Assembly (NCBI RefSeq): GCF_004027225.2
Contig: NC_044296.2
Coordinates: forward strand, 5,451,943-5,515,942
Origin: Strigops habroptila
Lineage: Eukaryota > Chordata > Aves > Psittaciformes > Psittacidae
Reading direction: 5' to 3'
DNA length: 64,000 nt
Shown piece after piece: positions 24,701 to 36,700 of this stretch; positions within the stretch are counted from its first letter, which is position 1, and each line of letters starts with the position of its first letter. Below the pieces are notes generated by a model, which ran no database searches, was not told the DNA's origin, and saw nothing but the letters and a program-made list of their open reading frames with translations. The position numbers and the translations under genes are program-made.

Positions 24701-27700
24701 CCCTGTATTCAAGGCATAGTGGTATTTTCAGGTCCTAAAGCCAATGAAATGCAGGAGTTTGTCACATGTGTGCAGTAAGTTCTCATGGAAAGTTGAGAAT
24801 ATTTCTAAATGAAGACCCCCCCATCTGACTGTTCCAAGATCTGTTCACTATGAAGGTGGCAGAATAGGGTGCCCTGAGAAGCTGTGGCTGCCCCATCCCT
24901 GGCAGTGTTCAAGGCCAGGTTGGACACAGGGGCTTGGAGCAACCTGCTCTAGTGGAAGGTGTCCCTGCCCATGGCAAGGGGTTGGAACTGGAGGAGCTTT
25001 AAGGTCCCTTCCAACACAAACAATTCCGTGGTTCTGTAACGTGTGTTGAACACAGCAGGAGTTCTCTGCCACAATGACCTTTCCTCATTTTTTTTCCCAA
25101 CCCTTCTGCAGAACCTGAACCAGAACCCCCGGACGCTGCTACCAAAGTTTTATGGACTGTACTGTGTGCAGTCAGGGGGCAAAAACATCCGTGTGGTCGT
25201 GATGAACAACATCCTGCCTCGTGTGGTGAAAATGCACCTGAAATTTGACCTGAAAGGCTCCACCTATAAACGCCGGGCATCCAAGAAGGAAAAAGAAAAG
25301 TCCAGCCCTACATACAAGGATCTAGACTTCATGCAAGACATACCCGAGGGCCTGATGTTGGATGCAGACACCTTCACTGCATTGATGAAGACGTTGCAAC
25401 GTGACTGTCTGGTAAGGAGGGGAGCAGGTTAATGAAGTTCTGTGGCTCTCAAGCATGAGGAAGAGCAAATGATTGAGAACCTTATTAATCTGCTAACCCA
25501 AAAGCAGGATAAATCCCTTCTACTGCCCTTTTCCCTGAAAGCAAAGCAGTGGAATTGGATTTCATGACAGCCTTTGAGGACTAAGGCTGTGCTCCTTTGC
25601 CTGGTGCATCAGATCATGGCAGCCTGCTCCACTTGGAGCTGATCTGTTGGGACTAAATACATTTTTCCTATATAGTGTGCAGCAGGTACCTGGTACAACA
25701 CTGTTATTTGCAATCCTTCAGCCCTTTGGGTTGATTATGGGATGGCCAAACTCCATGCAGTCAAGTTCAGAGATGACTTCTGATTCAGAAACGTTCAGCC
25801 TCTGGCAAAGGGCTTGATAGAGGCAATGTGGACGGGCTGTTCCATGCTTTGGTATCTGTGCTGCATTTGAGCTGCTGGCCTGATATTTTGTCTTTGTTCT
25901 TAAACTCAATACTAACCTGTAGGTGTTGGAAAGCTTTAAAATCATGGACTACAGCCTCCTCCTTGGGGTTCATAACATAGACCAGCAAGAACGGGAGCAG
26001 CAGTCCGAGGGAGCCCACAGCACGTCAGATGAGAAGCGTCCCGTGGGGCAGAAGGCACTTTACTCCACGGCCATGGAGTCTATCCAGGGTGGGGCTACCC
26101 GGGGGGAGCCCATAGACACAGATGACGCGTAGGTGAAAACCTGGTTCACTTGCGGGGGGTGGAGGTGGAGGCTGGAGTAGTGAATCCCAAATGAGGCCCA
26201 TATGAACTGTCAAGAGTGAGCATCTCTTCTGGGGGTTGTGGTACTGCTGCCAATAAAGCAGCATGGTGTGAAAGGGGGAAGCTGAGGTGGGAAATACTGC
26301 TGGAAGGCTCCAGCCTCATGGTGATCTCTCTTCTTAGGCCAGTCTAGAGGTTGACAGCTGCTGTAACAGCCTCTGAACATCCACCCATGCTCTGGGAAGA
26401 AGCTTGCTCAGTTCTAGCTGAGCATCCAAATACTGGAGTGGAAGTAGGGATCAGCCTGTCCCTAGGAGCTTGGAGTTAATTCTCCATCACTCCATCTTTG
26501 GAATCCCTGGCAGTAGAATAGAATAGAATAGTTTGGGTTGGAAAGGACCTTAAGAACATCTAGTTCCAACCCCCCTGCCATGGGCGGGGACACCACACAC
26601 TAAACCATGTCACCCAAGACTCTGTCCAACCTGGCCTTGAACACTGACAGGGATGGAGCATTCACAACTTCCTGAGGCCATCCCAGTGTGGTTACCAAAC
26701 AGCAGCATAGCCAAGTGCTGGAGTAACTGGTGGAGCTATGGGTTGATGAGGTTGCCCAGAACCTGTCCTCTGCCTGCCCTGTGGCTCTGGGTACCAAACG
26801 TGCTAACAAATGGTGGAGTTTGCTCTTTTTTGGTGTCTGAAACCAGCTGCTCCAGTTTTGATGGAGGATCAGTCACAGCAGAGCTAGGATAATGCTTTGG
26901 TGTTTCCATTCTTCCAAGCAGCATCATTAATTCCAGTGGCACGCTTTTGTTGTGTGCTGGGGCTTGTGGTTGCTGCACCTTTGACAGGACCGATGTTAGT
27001 GTGGATGGATCTGGAAACACCCTCACCCTTAAAGGTTTGCTGCCCTAATAGGCGGGCAGCTTGTGCTCACCTGATAAATATTCTGAGCCCCAGAATAAGA
27101 AGTCCTGTAGCTAAGACAAGACAATGTGGTGCTGTCTGGCCCAGGCAGAGCTGTCATCTTTGGTCCTGTCCTGATCGTTGATGTTTGGTGATCCAGGCAG
27201 GCAGGAACCCTGGAGGCACTTGGTGTGAGATGGGCTGTGTCAGTCGGTGACTTCCCCTGGTTGTGCACAAAAGTGCACAGGTTTTGCACTGTTACCACCA
27301 TATTGGAGCCCTCTTTTCACTGCTGCTGCTGCTGCCCACCCTTCTGCAGGGCTTGGGGTGTTATTTTGGGGCTGCACTCACTGAGGGTTTGTTCTACCTG
27401 CAGGATGGGAGGAATCCCAGCAGTGAATGGCAAAGGAGAGCGTCTCCTGCTCCATGTAGGAATAATAGATATCCTTCAATCATACAGGTAAGTAACTTTG
27501 CAGTTGTCTGTCCTTTAAGGGTGTTAACATCTATTTTAATCCTGAATGGAAGCAGGAAGGTTTTCCTCTGCTGAAGGGTTTGCTAATGAGCAGGCAGGCT
27601 GCCTAAAGCTGCCTAAAGCTGTCTGTCCATGCGTGTCACGAGCTGTGGATTTTTATCCTGTCCTTAGAACAGCTGGTGATGCAGAGCCATTCTTCTAAGG

Positions 27701-30700
27701 TATAATAGGTTTCCAAGGTATCATAAATCCAGGGCTGGAAGTTGATTTTCTGCCCCTCTTGGAGCCCAGCTCCTCCTTCCCTGTAGGGTTCCCAGGCAGT
27801 CCTGACCTGACTCAGAGATGCCGGTGTGCTCAGCCGACCTGTCTTGGCTGGAGGACAGGCTGTGCTTGGATGAAGGAGGAATTGTTAGCAGCTCAGTGAT
27901 CTCCCCTGTGTGGTTTAGACAATGTGCCTGAATCTGTCTCTTTCTCTTCACTTCTCCCCTGGAATTTAGGTTCATCAAGAAGCTAGAACATACCTGGAAG
28001 GCCCTTGTCCATGATGGGGTGAGTGTCTGTCCAGGCACCAGTGTCTACCTGCCTTGGCTTCCTTTGTGCTACTTGCTGCTGATTACCTTGCTATTTATAG
28101 TGCCTGAACTGGCACAGTTGAAACTGATGAAAGGAATAGTTCTTGCCTCTTATGCCACCACAGAGGCGTAGTGCCACTTATTCCCAATCAGGTTTTCTTG
28201 CTCACTCCACCTCCTTGCATCTTTAGCTGTTGTGCTACCAGCTTTCCTCCTCTACTCCCATCTGTCATTTTCCTCCTCCCCATGACACCAGGAGCTGTAC
28301 ACACACATTGTGTGCATTCGGGTATGTCTTCAGAAGCCCTGTGTTTGCTGTCTTTGACTGACTGTTTCCACTCCAGTAACTATCTGCTAATACATCCCTC
28401 TCAGTGCTTCCCTGCTGTCGTGTCTCCTGCAGCAGCCGGGTGCATGTTTACAAAAGAACAACCTTGGATGTGGAAACTATTTCTCAGCATTACTTATCCT
28501 GGCTTCCCTTAAATAATAAGGCAAAGGAAGCATGTGGCTGCCGAGTCATGGTAGCACAGTGAAACAGCAGAGGCAGAGACAACTCCCAGTTTACCATTGT
28601 CAACAAAATGTGCAAACTGTTTGAGATGTGTGGAGAAACTTGGCTGCACGTTGGGGTCGGTGCCATGTGCCAAGGTCCTCGGATGTGCCTTGAGTGGCAG
28701 CAGAGCCAGGAGAAATGTCATGTGTGTAAAACTCCAGAAGGCTACAAAGGAATAAAATCACCAAAATCCATTCTAAAATTACAGCCAGAATATAATCAAA
28801 TGCAATCAAATCAAAGGCAATGCTTCAGGCTTATTTATAGCATTAATCAGCTAATTTCAGTTAAGCCTTTCCATTTTAAGGCTCTATTAGGACTAAGTGT
28901 TGGAATAGAAAAGACTCTGTTGGTTGTGACAGAAATTCTGCCTTGAGGGGTAATTTTCCAATGCAACAACTGCACTTTGCCTCTGCAGGACACGGTGTCC
29001 GTGCACAGACCCAGCTTCTATGCAGAGAGATTCTTCAAATTCATGACCAACACGGTGTTCCGAAAGAATTCCTGTAAGTACCTCACTCAAGAGCTGTTGC
29101 CCCTGTGATGAGTCAAAGCAGTCGTGCTGCTTTGGTGCACGTGGAGGGTTTCTGGGCTAGAGTCTGAGCAGGCTTCTCCACTGAGAAGCGCAAAGCCCTC
29201 AGGTTGCCATGGCTTGTTTTACTCTGCTCAGACTGGCCCCAGGAGCTCTCCTCTCCCCACGGGCTGGCTCACGCTCAGCCCTTTGGAGATGGCACTTGCA
29301 GATTACATGTGTGTCTGTGCCAGAGGGCAGAGGCCTCTCTCCCTCTAGGAAGGGTAAAGTGCCTTTGGTGTGACAGGAGTTCATGGAATCATAGAATCAA
29401 CCAGGTTGGAAAAGACCTTTCAGACCATCCAGTCCAACCGTTCCCCAGCACTGCCAAGGCCACCCCTAACCCATGTCACTGAGGGCCTTTTCTACACGGT
29501 GTGTGAACGCTTCCAGGGACGGTGACTCCAGCACTGCCTTGGGCAGCCTGTTCCAATGCCTGAGCACCCTCTGGGGAAGGAATTGTTCCTCAGCTCCATC
29601 TAAACCTCCCATGGTGCAGCTTGAGGCCGTTTCCTCTTGTCCCATCCCTTGTTCCTTGGGAGCAGAGACCAGCCCCCTCCTGGCTCCATCCTCCTGTCAG
29701 GCAGTTGCAGAGAGCGATCAGGTCCCCCCTGAGCCTTCTCTTCTCCAGACTAAACCCCCCCAGGTCCCTCAGCCGTTCCTCATCACACTTGTGCTCCAGG
29801 CCCTGCACCAGCTCCGGTGCCCTTCTCTGGCCCCGCTCCAGCACCTCAATGTCTCTCTTGCAGTGAGGGGCCCAGATCTGACACAGGATTCGAGGTGCAG
29901 CCTCACCAGTGCCCAGTGCAGGGGGACAGTCACTGCCCTGGACCTGCTGATATAGGCCAGGATCCTGTTGGCCTTCTGGCTACCTGGGCACAAGCTGGCT
30001 CATGTTCAGCTCCATCACTCAGCACCCCCAGGGCCTTTTCTGCCGGGCAGCTTTTCAGCTGCTCTGGTTGCTGGTAGGAATTTCATCTCCTTTCCCTCCT
30101 GTCATCCAGCTCTGAAGTCATCTCCCTCAAAGAAAGGGCGCAGTGCCTTGCTGGCTATCAAGACTGCTGGTCCAACGGCTGCGTTTTCAGCTAGCCAGCT
30201 TCCCTCTGAAAAGGATGAGACACAGTATGACCTTCGTGCAGCCCGGAGCTACCCCACACTTGACGATGAAGGTAATGGTCTGGTGTGGTGCCTCATTGCT
30301 ATGTGAATACCCTCTCTCTTGTAGCAGTTCCTTAGGATCCTCCCCTGTCCTCGTCAAGTTCCCCAGTGTGCACCGACCACATGCCTTCCTTGATGGATAG
30401 CTCTTCACTGCTGTGTCTTTGCAGGTGCTAAACTTCACCAGGACAGGAGAGAATGTAAGAATATGCTCTCTTGTCACAGCACCAGCAGTTAGTTGTTTGG
30501 GGAAGCAGCTCCTCTGCATTGAAGAAGACCAAATCCCTTCTTTGTAGCACTGTATGGTTCGGAGTGAAAATGCTTGCGTGTGTCACTGCTGCAAGGCACC
30601 AGGAGTCATAGCCCTTAAAAAAAGGGGTGGAAGGGAAGGGCTGGGAGCTATAGGACTATAATGACAGTGTCTGAATAGTTAAAAAGGGCCATTGGAAAAA

Positions 30701-33700
30701 AGGCAGCTGGCCTGGTTCTGTGCTGCCTTTTGATCGCTTCCATCTGGGCTGACCTTACAGATGAGTGGCGAAGGGCAGGCTCCTCAAGTGCAAAGCGCCA
30801 AGCACTGGATTCGTCCCTTAATTCACTTGGATATTTATCTCAGGTGATCCAAGCCTTTTAATCCAGCTTTGGTTGCCAGCAAGATGCCTTCACTGGCGTT
30901 ACGTTTCCTGTAAGTGTCTGTCTGTCCCACTGGGAGTGGTGCTTACTGGCTCTCATCTAGAGGATGCTTTGGAAGACACTGTTGCATTCATAAACCCAGC
31001 TAAACTTGTTGCAGTTTCTGTTTGAAGTGAGCAGTCCCAGGGAGGGTGTGCAAATTGATGGTGGAGCAGCCTCTCACAGGGCTGGCGTAGGTGACGTGTT
31101 GGTGTTTGACCTACTCATCCTTTTCTTCCTGCATCTCTCCTGCCCTCCACTCTGGACCAGCAGGCAGGCCAGACCTGCTACCCTGCACACCTCCTTCCTT
31201 TGAAGAAGCTACCACGGCTTCCATAGCCACAACACTGTCTTCAACATCTCTCTCGGTTCCTGAGCGATCCCCTTCGGAGACGTCTGAGCAGCCCAGGTAC
31301 AGGTGAGGACAGCACTCACCCATCCCCTGCCCCACTGCAGCCGGGCGGCTGTTCCTCCTCGTGCTGCACATCTCAGTAGCTGCCCTGGGCTCTGGAATGC
31401 AAATGACTGACTTTAATGAAACCTCTCCTGGGAGCAAACAGACACAGCTTTGATGGGATTAATTATTGCTGGGAGAAGTGTCAGCTGTTAAGTAGAACAT
31501 CTCCCTCATGGGGTGGGGAGTTAGAGCTGGGGACAGTACAGGATTCCTGACTTAAATCGCTCCTTAAACTCTACTGTTCTTGTTTCCTTCTGCAGGAGGC
31601 GTACACACTCCTCAGGGCAGGATGGCAGGTGAGGAAAGTCTCATCTCTTCTTGAACTGCTGTACAGAGACCTCACATTCATCCCTGTGTCTCTCGGAGGG
31701 CTGAATGTGAATTTCAGCAGCCCCAAGATTTCGGCATGGTCCTCTGCAGGATGATGATCCGCTTTCTGCAATCAAATGATCCCGGTTTCTTAGACAGAAT
31801 TTTCCTTACAAGTGGATCTCTCAGTGCTTTGTGAGGAAAACAGAATCATAGAATGGTTTGGGTTGGAAGGGACCTTAAAGCTCCTCCAGCTCCAACCCCT
31901 GCCCCGGGCAGGGACACCTTCCACTAGAGCAGGTTGCTCCAAGCCTCTGTGTCCAACCTGGCCTTGAACACTGCCAGGGATGGGGCAGCCACAGCTTCTC
32001 TGGGCACCCTGTGCCAGCACCTCAGCACCCTCACAGGGAAGAGCTTCTGCCTCAGAGCTCATCTCAATCTCCCTTCTGGCAGCTTAAAGCCATTCCCCTT
32101 GTCCTGTCTCCACAGGCCCGTGTCCAAAGCCCCTCTCCAGGTCTCCTGTAGCCCCTTTAGGCACTGGAGCTGCTCTAAGGTCTCCCCAGAGCTGATTATT
32201 TTGATCTGCTGGGGAATTTCCTCTGGGGTTTTGAGAGGAAGAGGGGTGAGTTGCCTGGCATGAAGGTGGATGGGGAGTGCTGCCTCTTGGCTCTGGCTTC
32301 CAGCCAGGGGTGGCACAGAGCAGGACGGTGCTGCCAATGAACCTGGAGCTCTTTCCTTTCCCAAGCATGTGCCCCCACCTTCTCCTTCCCATGAGGTCTG
32401 TGGAGCCAGCCCTGGTAGCACAGGCAATTACTGCAATAGCATGAGGTATTAAACTGAAGACTCTCACAGGCAGCTGCTGAGTGTGCAGGTAAATCCAGTG
32501 TTAACCCTGGAGCATGCTTGGGCAGCTTTGGGAGTCTCAGAAGAAGTCAGAGGCTTTGACCCTTGTGTGGCTGATAGATAATGCCAGGCTAACTCTGGGC
32601 ACAGGTTTTCCCCAGACGCCAATTCTCTTTCCTCCCGTACTGCACTGACGCTGGCTATTTAATCCCTTTCCTCTTGTCCTCCTGTCCCACCTCTCTCTTT
32701 GGTTTCCAGGTCACACGAGGAGGTGCGGGTTGAGGAGGAGCTTCAGCAGGTCAGTGTCGAGCTGGAGCCCAAGTGTGATGTTGAGATCGTAGCTCCTGAG
32801 GAAGATGACAAAGAGTGAGTGTTCTATGGTGCTGGGCAGCTTTGCAGACCCCTGCCTCATGTCATTTGGTCCTTCTGGATGTGACAGTGGAGCATCTCCA
32901 GCACCTCTGTAGTAAATCAGCCTTGCTTGCTCATTTCTGATGGCAGTGACTAGACTCTGTCATCTTTTCTCCCCTCCAGAGAGGCGGCTTCTTCAGCCTG
33001 TGCCATTGTAACGTCCACAGCTACTATAGAGGTGGAGACAGCCAGCCAGGCCTCAGAACCAGCCAGCCAGGCCTCGGAACCAGCCAGCCAGGCCTCGGAT
33101 GAAGATGATGTGCCAGTCACAGACATATACTTTGTAAGACACCTTCTCTGCCTGGCCGGTTAGGGATGTGATAGGAAAGGTTGGACGAGGCAGTTGGGCA
33201 CAGGGCAGTGCTATCTGTGTGTTGAGCACCTTGAGATCTTGACACTGGGTGGGTTTTTGAGTGCAGGCAAGTGGATTAACCCTTGGAGAATGCAAAGCAG
33301 CATCTTGTAGGGCTCAGATGGGTGGCACTGCTGCTGTGCATGTAACCATAGGTGGGCAGCTCTACTTCCAAGCAGGGTGAAGGGTTTATCTAGGCCGTGT
33401 TCACTCCTGGGACAAGCCAGGGTGAATGTAGGTGCAACTGAGGGGTTCTTCCTTCCTCAGCCAGAGAGCCCGAGCCCAAACATGCCACAGTGGCCTAGAG
33501 CCAGAAGGGAGGTGGTTGCAGTGGGGCTGACCTTGGGCTCTGGTGAACTCTGGCTTTTCCTTTCCCTGCAGGCAGATGCATTAGGTGATGCATTGGAAAT
33601 CTAGTGCTGAGACAGGGAGTAAGTGAGGTGGTTGCTGGTTGGCAGCAGAGTGCTGTGGAGCCCAGAGCTGTGTTCCTCAGTCAGCCGTCACAATGTCTGA

Positions 33701-36700
33701 GCAGCTTCTACAGCCCAGAGAAGAGTTTTTAGCCACATGGACGTGCCCTGTGGGTTCCCAGAGCAGAGCTGAGGGTCTGACCCTGAGACCTCTCCCCTGT
33801 GTCCAGGCACTGGAACCATCTCAGTAAAGGAGGTGCCCATCTCCTCCCTGCTCCGACATGGTGCTGTTGGGAATGTGGTGCTGGAGCTGAGCTGAGCCTT
33901 TGTGATGAGCTCCTTCAGGCTAACCTAAAAATGGCAACGTTTGCCTTTCCCTGTGCTTGCATGACTCTGGTGCAGAGCTGCTCACTCATTGCCGAGTCAT
34001 TCCAAGGCTCGTGGGAGCTGTGGAAGGAATCAGCTCCATTTTAAAGGCTTGTCTGGTTTGGGGTTTTATGCATGCTGTTTAAAATGCCAACAGCTCCCTC
34101 TAACACCACCTGCTCTTTCTTTGCCTGTGGATGGCAGCTGGGTTCAAGCTGCCTGTTCCGGTGGCAAGTGTCTTATAGGAAGGGTCAGTTTCTCTTCCTC
34201 CCTGTCCGTGGGCATATGGACTCACCCCCCAACTTGTGGGACTCCTCTTTATCCAGAGGAAGCCATCTGTGTGCAGTGTGTGCTCCCAGAGAGCGTGACC
34301 GACTGCTCATCAGCATTTCATACTTCATCCGAGTCCTTGTTTTGCATTAAATGTGTGTTGTGTGCTGTGGAGTGTTTCTCACTGCTGAGATGAAGGGAAA
34401 AGCTGATTTTGGGTTCCCATGGGTGCTGTCCTTGGAAAACCACTTGACTGGAGCATCGGAGTGCAGCAGGGCTGGAGCCACGGCTGCTCATTGCCAGGAG
34501 TGCTCCAGGGGTGACGGTCAAGGGATGATTTGTCAAGTCCTAGGGGACCATGATCCGATCTCTGGGAGTCTGCTCCTGAAAGGAGAGCACTTCATCCTCC
34601 TGTTCACCCCCAGGGGAATGAAAGTGCAGAGATGGTGGCAGGGCATGGGCACTGCTCTTCCCACGCACGGCTTTCCTGCCCGCTGAGCCCTTCAGGCCTG
34701 GGGCTGCCCAACCCCCTGGTTGTTGCTTTCTCTTTCATTCTCTTTTTTCATATCATCCTCTTTTTTTTTTTTGTTTCCCCCCCTCTTGTTTCCTTTCTCA
34801 CTTCACTCGTCCTGGGGCCATCCAGTTCACAGATGGGAGGTACTGGATTTACTCTCCCCGCCAGCCCAGATTCCGAACCACCTGGCTTTCCTCTGGGAGT
34901 GTAAGTGAACATGCCAGCACGTAGGGGAGCAGAGCTGCAGCTTTGAAACACTGGGGCCAGCACTCTGTTTCCCTTGGATGCTGGGGCTCTGTATCATGTG
35001 GCCACTAGGAACCAGCCCAGCAGAAACCAGGGAAGCATATTGGAATCACACAAATGGATCTCCCCTGTAGGATCTTCCAGGAACACATGCTCTGTCCTGC
35101 TTTTCTGCAGGCTGGTGACACAGCTTCTGCCATGGGATGGGCTGTACTATCACCCATTCCTTGGATGAACTTGCAAGCACCAGACCTGGCCAGAGAGGCA
35201 CCTGAGCCTTTGTAGGTAATGTTAGACTCAGCCCAGGAAGCCAGATGAGATTCCAAAGAGACCATTAAGATGTTTTGAAGCTGCTAAAAAACCAAGATGA
35301 CCTTTTAGGCTCATGGCAGGGATGGTGAGCAGCTCCTACAGCCAAAGGAGTTAGGAGTTGCTGCTGGGTCAGGGGTGGTTTCTGCTCTCCAGCCCTTCTC
35401 AACACCACCAGCGTGCTCCCTCCTCACTGCAGGTTTGCTGGGAGCTGTGAGGGTTTTCCTGTCCTTTCCACAAGATGGAGGGAGGCAGTTGAGCATTTAG
35501 GAGCTGGATCCAGAGCTCAAACTGCTTGGGCTTTGGGAGAGCTCATCTTCTCAAAGGCAGTGCCAGAGCCTCAGCACAAGCATTTGTATAGCATGGTCCT
35601 CCCATTGCCTGCCTTTTTGGTGGGCATGGGGAGGCAGGGCCCTGATATGCTCCTGGCCTTGGCTGATGGCACCACAAAGTGCTGCACCTACGTGGCCAAA
35701 TAGGCAGCACCCTCCCCAGCAGCTCCTCCTGCCCCTTAGCGTGGTTTGGCTGTCCCAGCACCAGGAGGGTTGATATCAAGCACCAGATCCTCCTTTATGT
35801 CCCCTCTGGGTTTGCAGCTCCCTGCATGAATCTGAGCTCCCAAAAGGCTCTGGAAGAGGCTGGCTGGAGCCTGCAGTTCAGTCAGGATGGATGAGCAAGA
35901 GGATGTGGGGGAGGCTTTATGCAGTGTTGAGCTTTTCTGTGCCTCTAGCAGAGCCCCATGAGAAGTTGCAGGCAAGGGTTGCTCCTCCCTCCTTTCTCTG
36001 CTAATGAAGCTGCAGTTATTGATGGGGTTCAGCATGTGGAGCCCAGTGCTTCAAAGCTCCTCTGGCTTTTTGTAGTCAGTTTCTTGTACACTTTAAACTG
36101 TTAACCCCCCCTCCAGGCTTTTTCCAAGTACCCAGATCCATTTCTCTTCCTCTGCAAACCCCAGGCTGTCAAAGGGTGCAGTTTCCTCTCTAGGAGCACC
36201 TCTGGAGACTGAAGAGCCCATTTGCAGAAGAAGTGGGTCCCCTCAGGAACACTGGAAGCAGACACCAGCCTTTGAATCCTCCTGGGCTTCTCTGAGCTGT
36301 GTCAGTAGCAGAAGTGTCTTGTCACACGATGCCCAGTGCTGTGATAAACAGCTCCCTTGACGCACACCCTCTTCCCCCTTATTCTTTCCAAGATCCAGTT
36401 GTGTTTTGCCTCCTTTGTCACATTCATTCCCATCACCCCACTGTCTCCAAGACACTCAGTGATAACCGTTTCCTTTCTGTGGCCACCATCCACCATGGTC
36501 TAACCCACCCATCTGCTGCCGTGCTTGGCCTGCAGGGAAGGGGGAAGGCACAGCAAACCAGACCATGTTTCCCTGTAAGATGCCAGCTTGTCTCGTGCAC
36601 AGGGCTCAGGAAATGGGAGGTTGAGGGCTGGGAGTGGGTAGCAAGAACCACGAGCTCTGTCGCTGCCCTTAGGTAAGTCCTTGCCGCGTGCCTCTCGGTT

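Larger units (their letters stand above)
19385..33000 (+). other. PIP5K1C: PIP5K1C introns 2-15, gene-less stretches
   Basis: The introns between exons 2 and 16 hold seven CR1 fragments (listed separately), an AT-rich candidate element near 23260 and another near 28740, and otherwise unique sequence. In 19500-20960, 22320-24190, 25420-25920, 26700-27400, 28030-28980 and 30280-31160 I find no additional coding exon and no RNA gene. Intron 8 starts with GTAGGT, and a second GT four bases downstream would bring in an immediate TAG, so the upstream donor (after 26128) is the one that keeps the frame. Confidence 0.75.

Noticed and set aside
26129-26134. Alternative donor four bases downstream of PIP5K1C exon 8
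   Set aside because: It would place TAG at the exon end. The upstream GTAGGT keeps the [10 protein letters not shown] frame seen across the family.
36660-36680. Possible recursive splice site (CCCTTAG followed by GTAAGT) in PIP5K1C intron 16
   Set aside because: The motif is present but the pyrimidine tract is weak and the intron is only 3.9 kb, far shorter than introns known to use recursive splicing.
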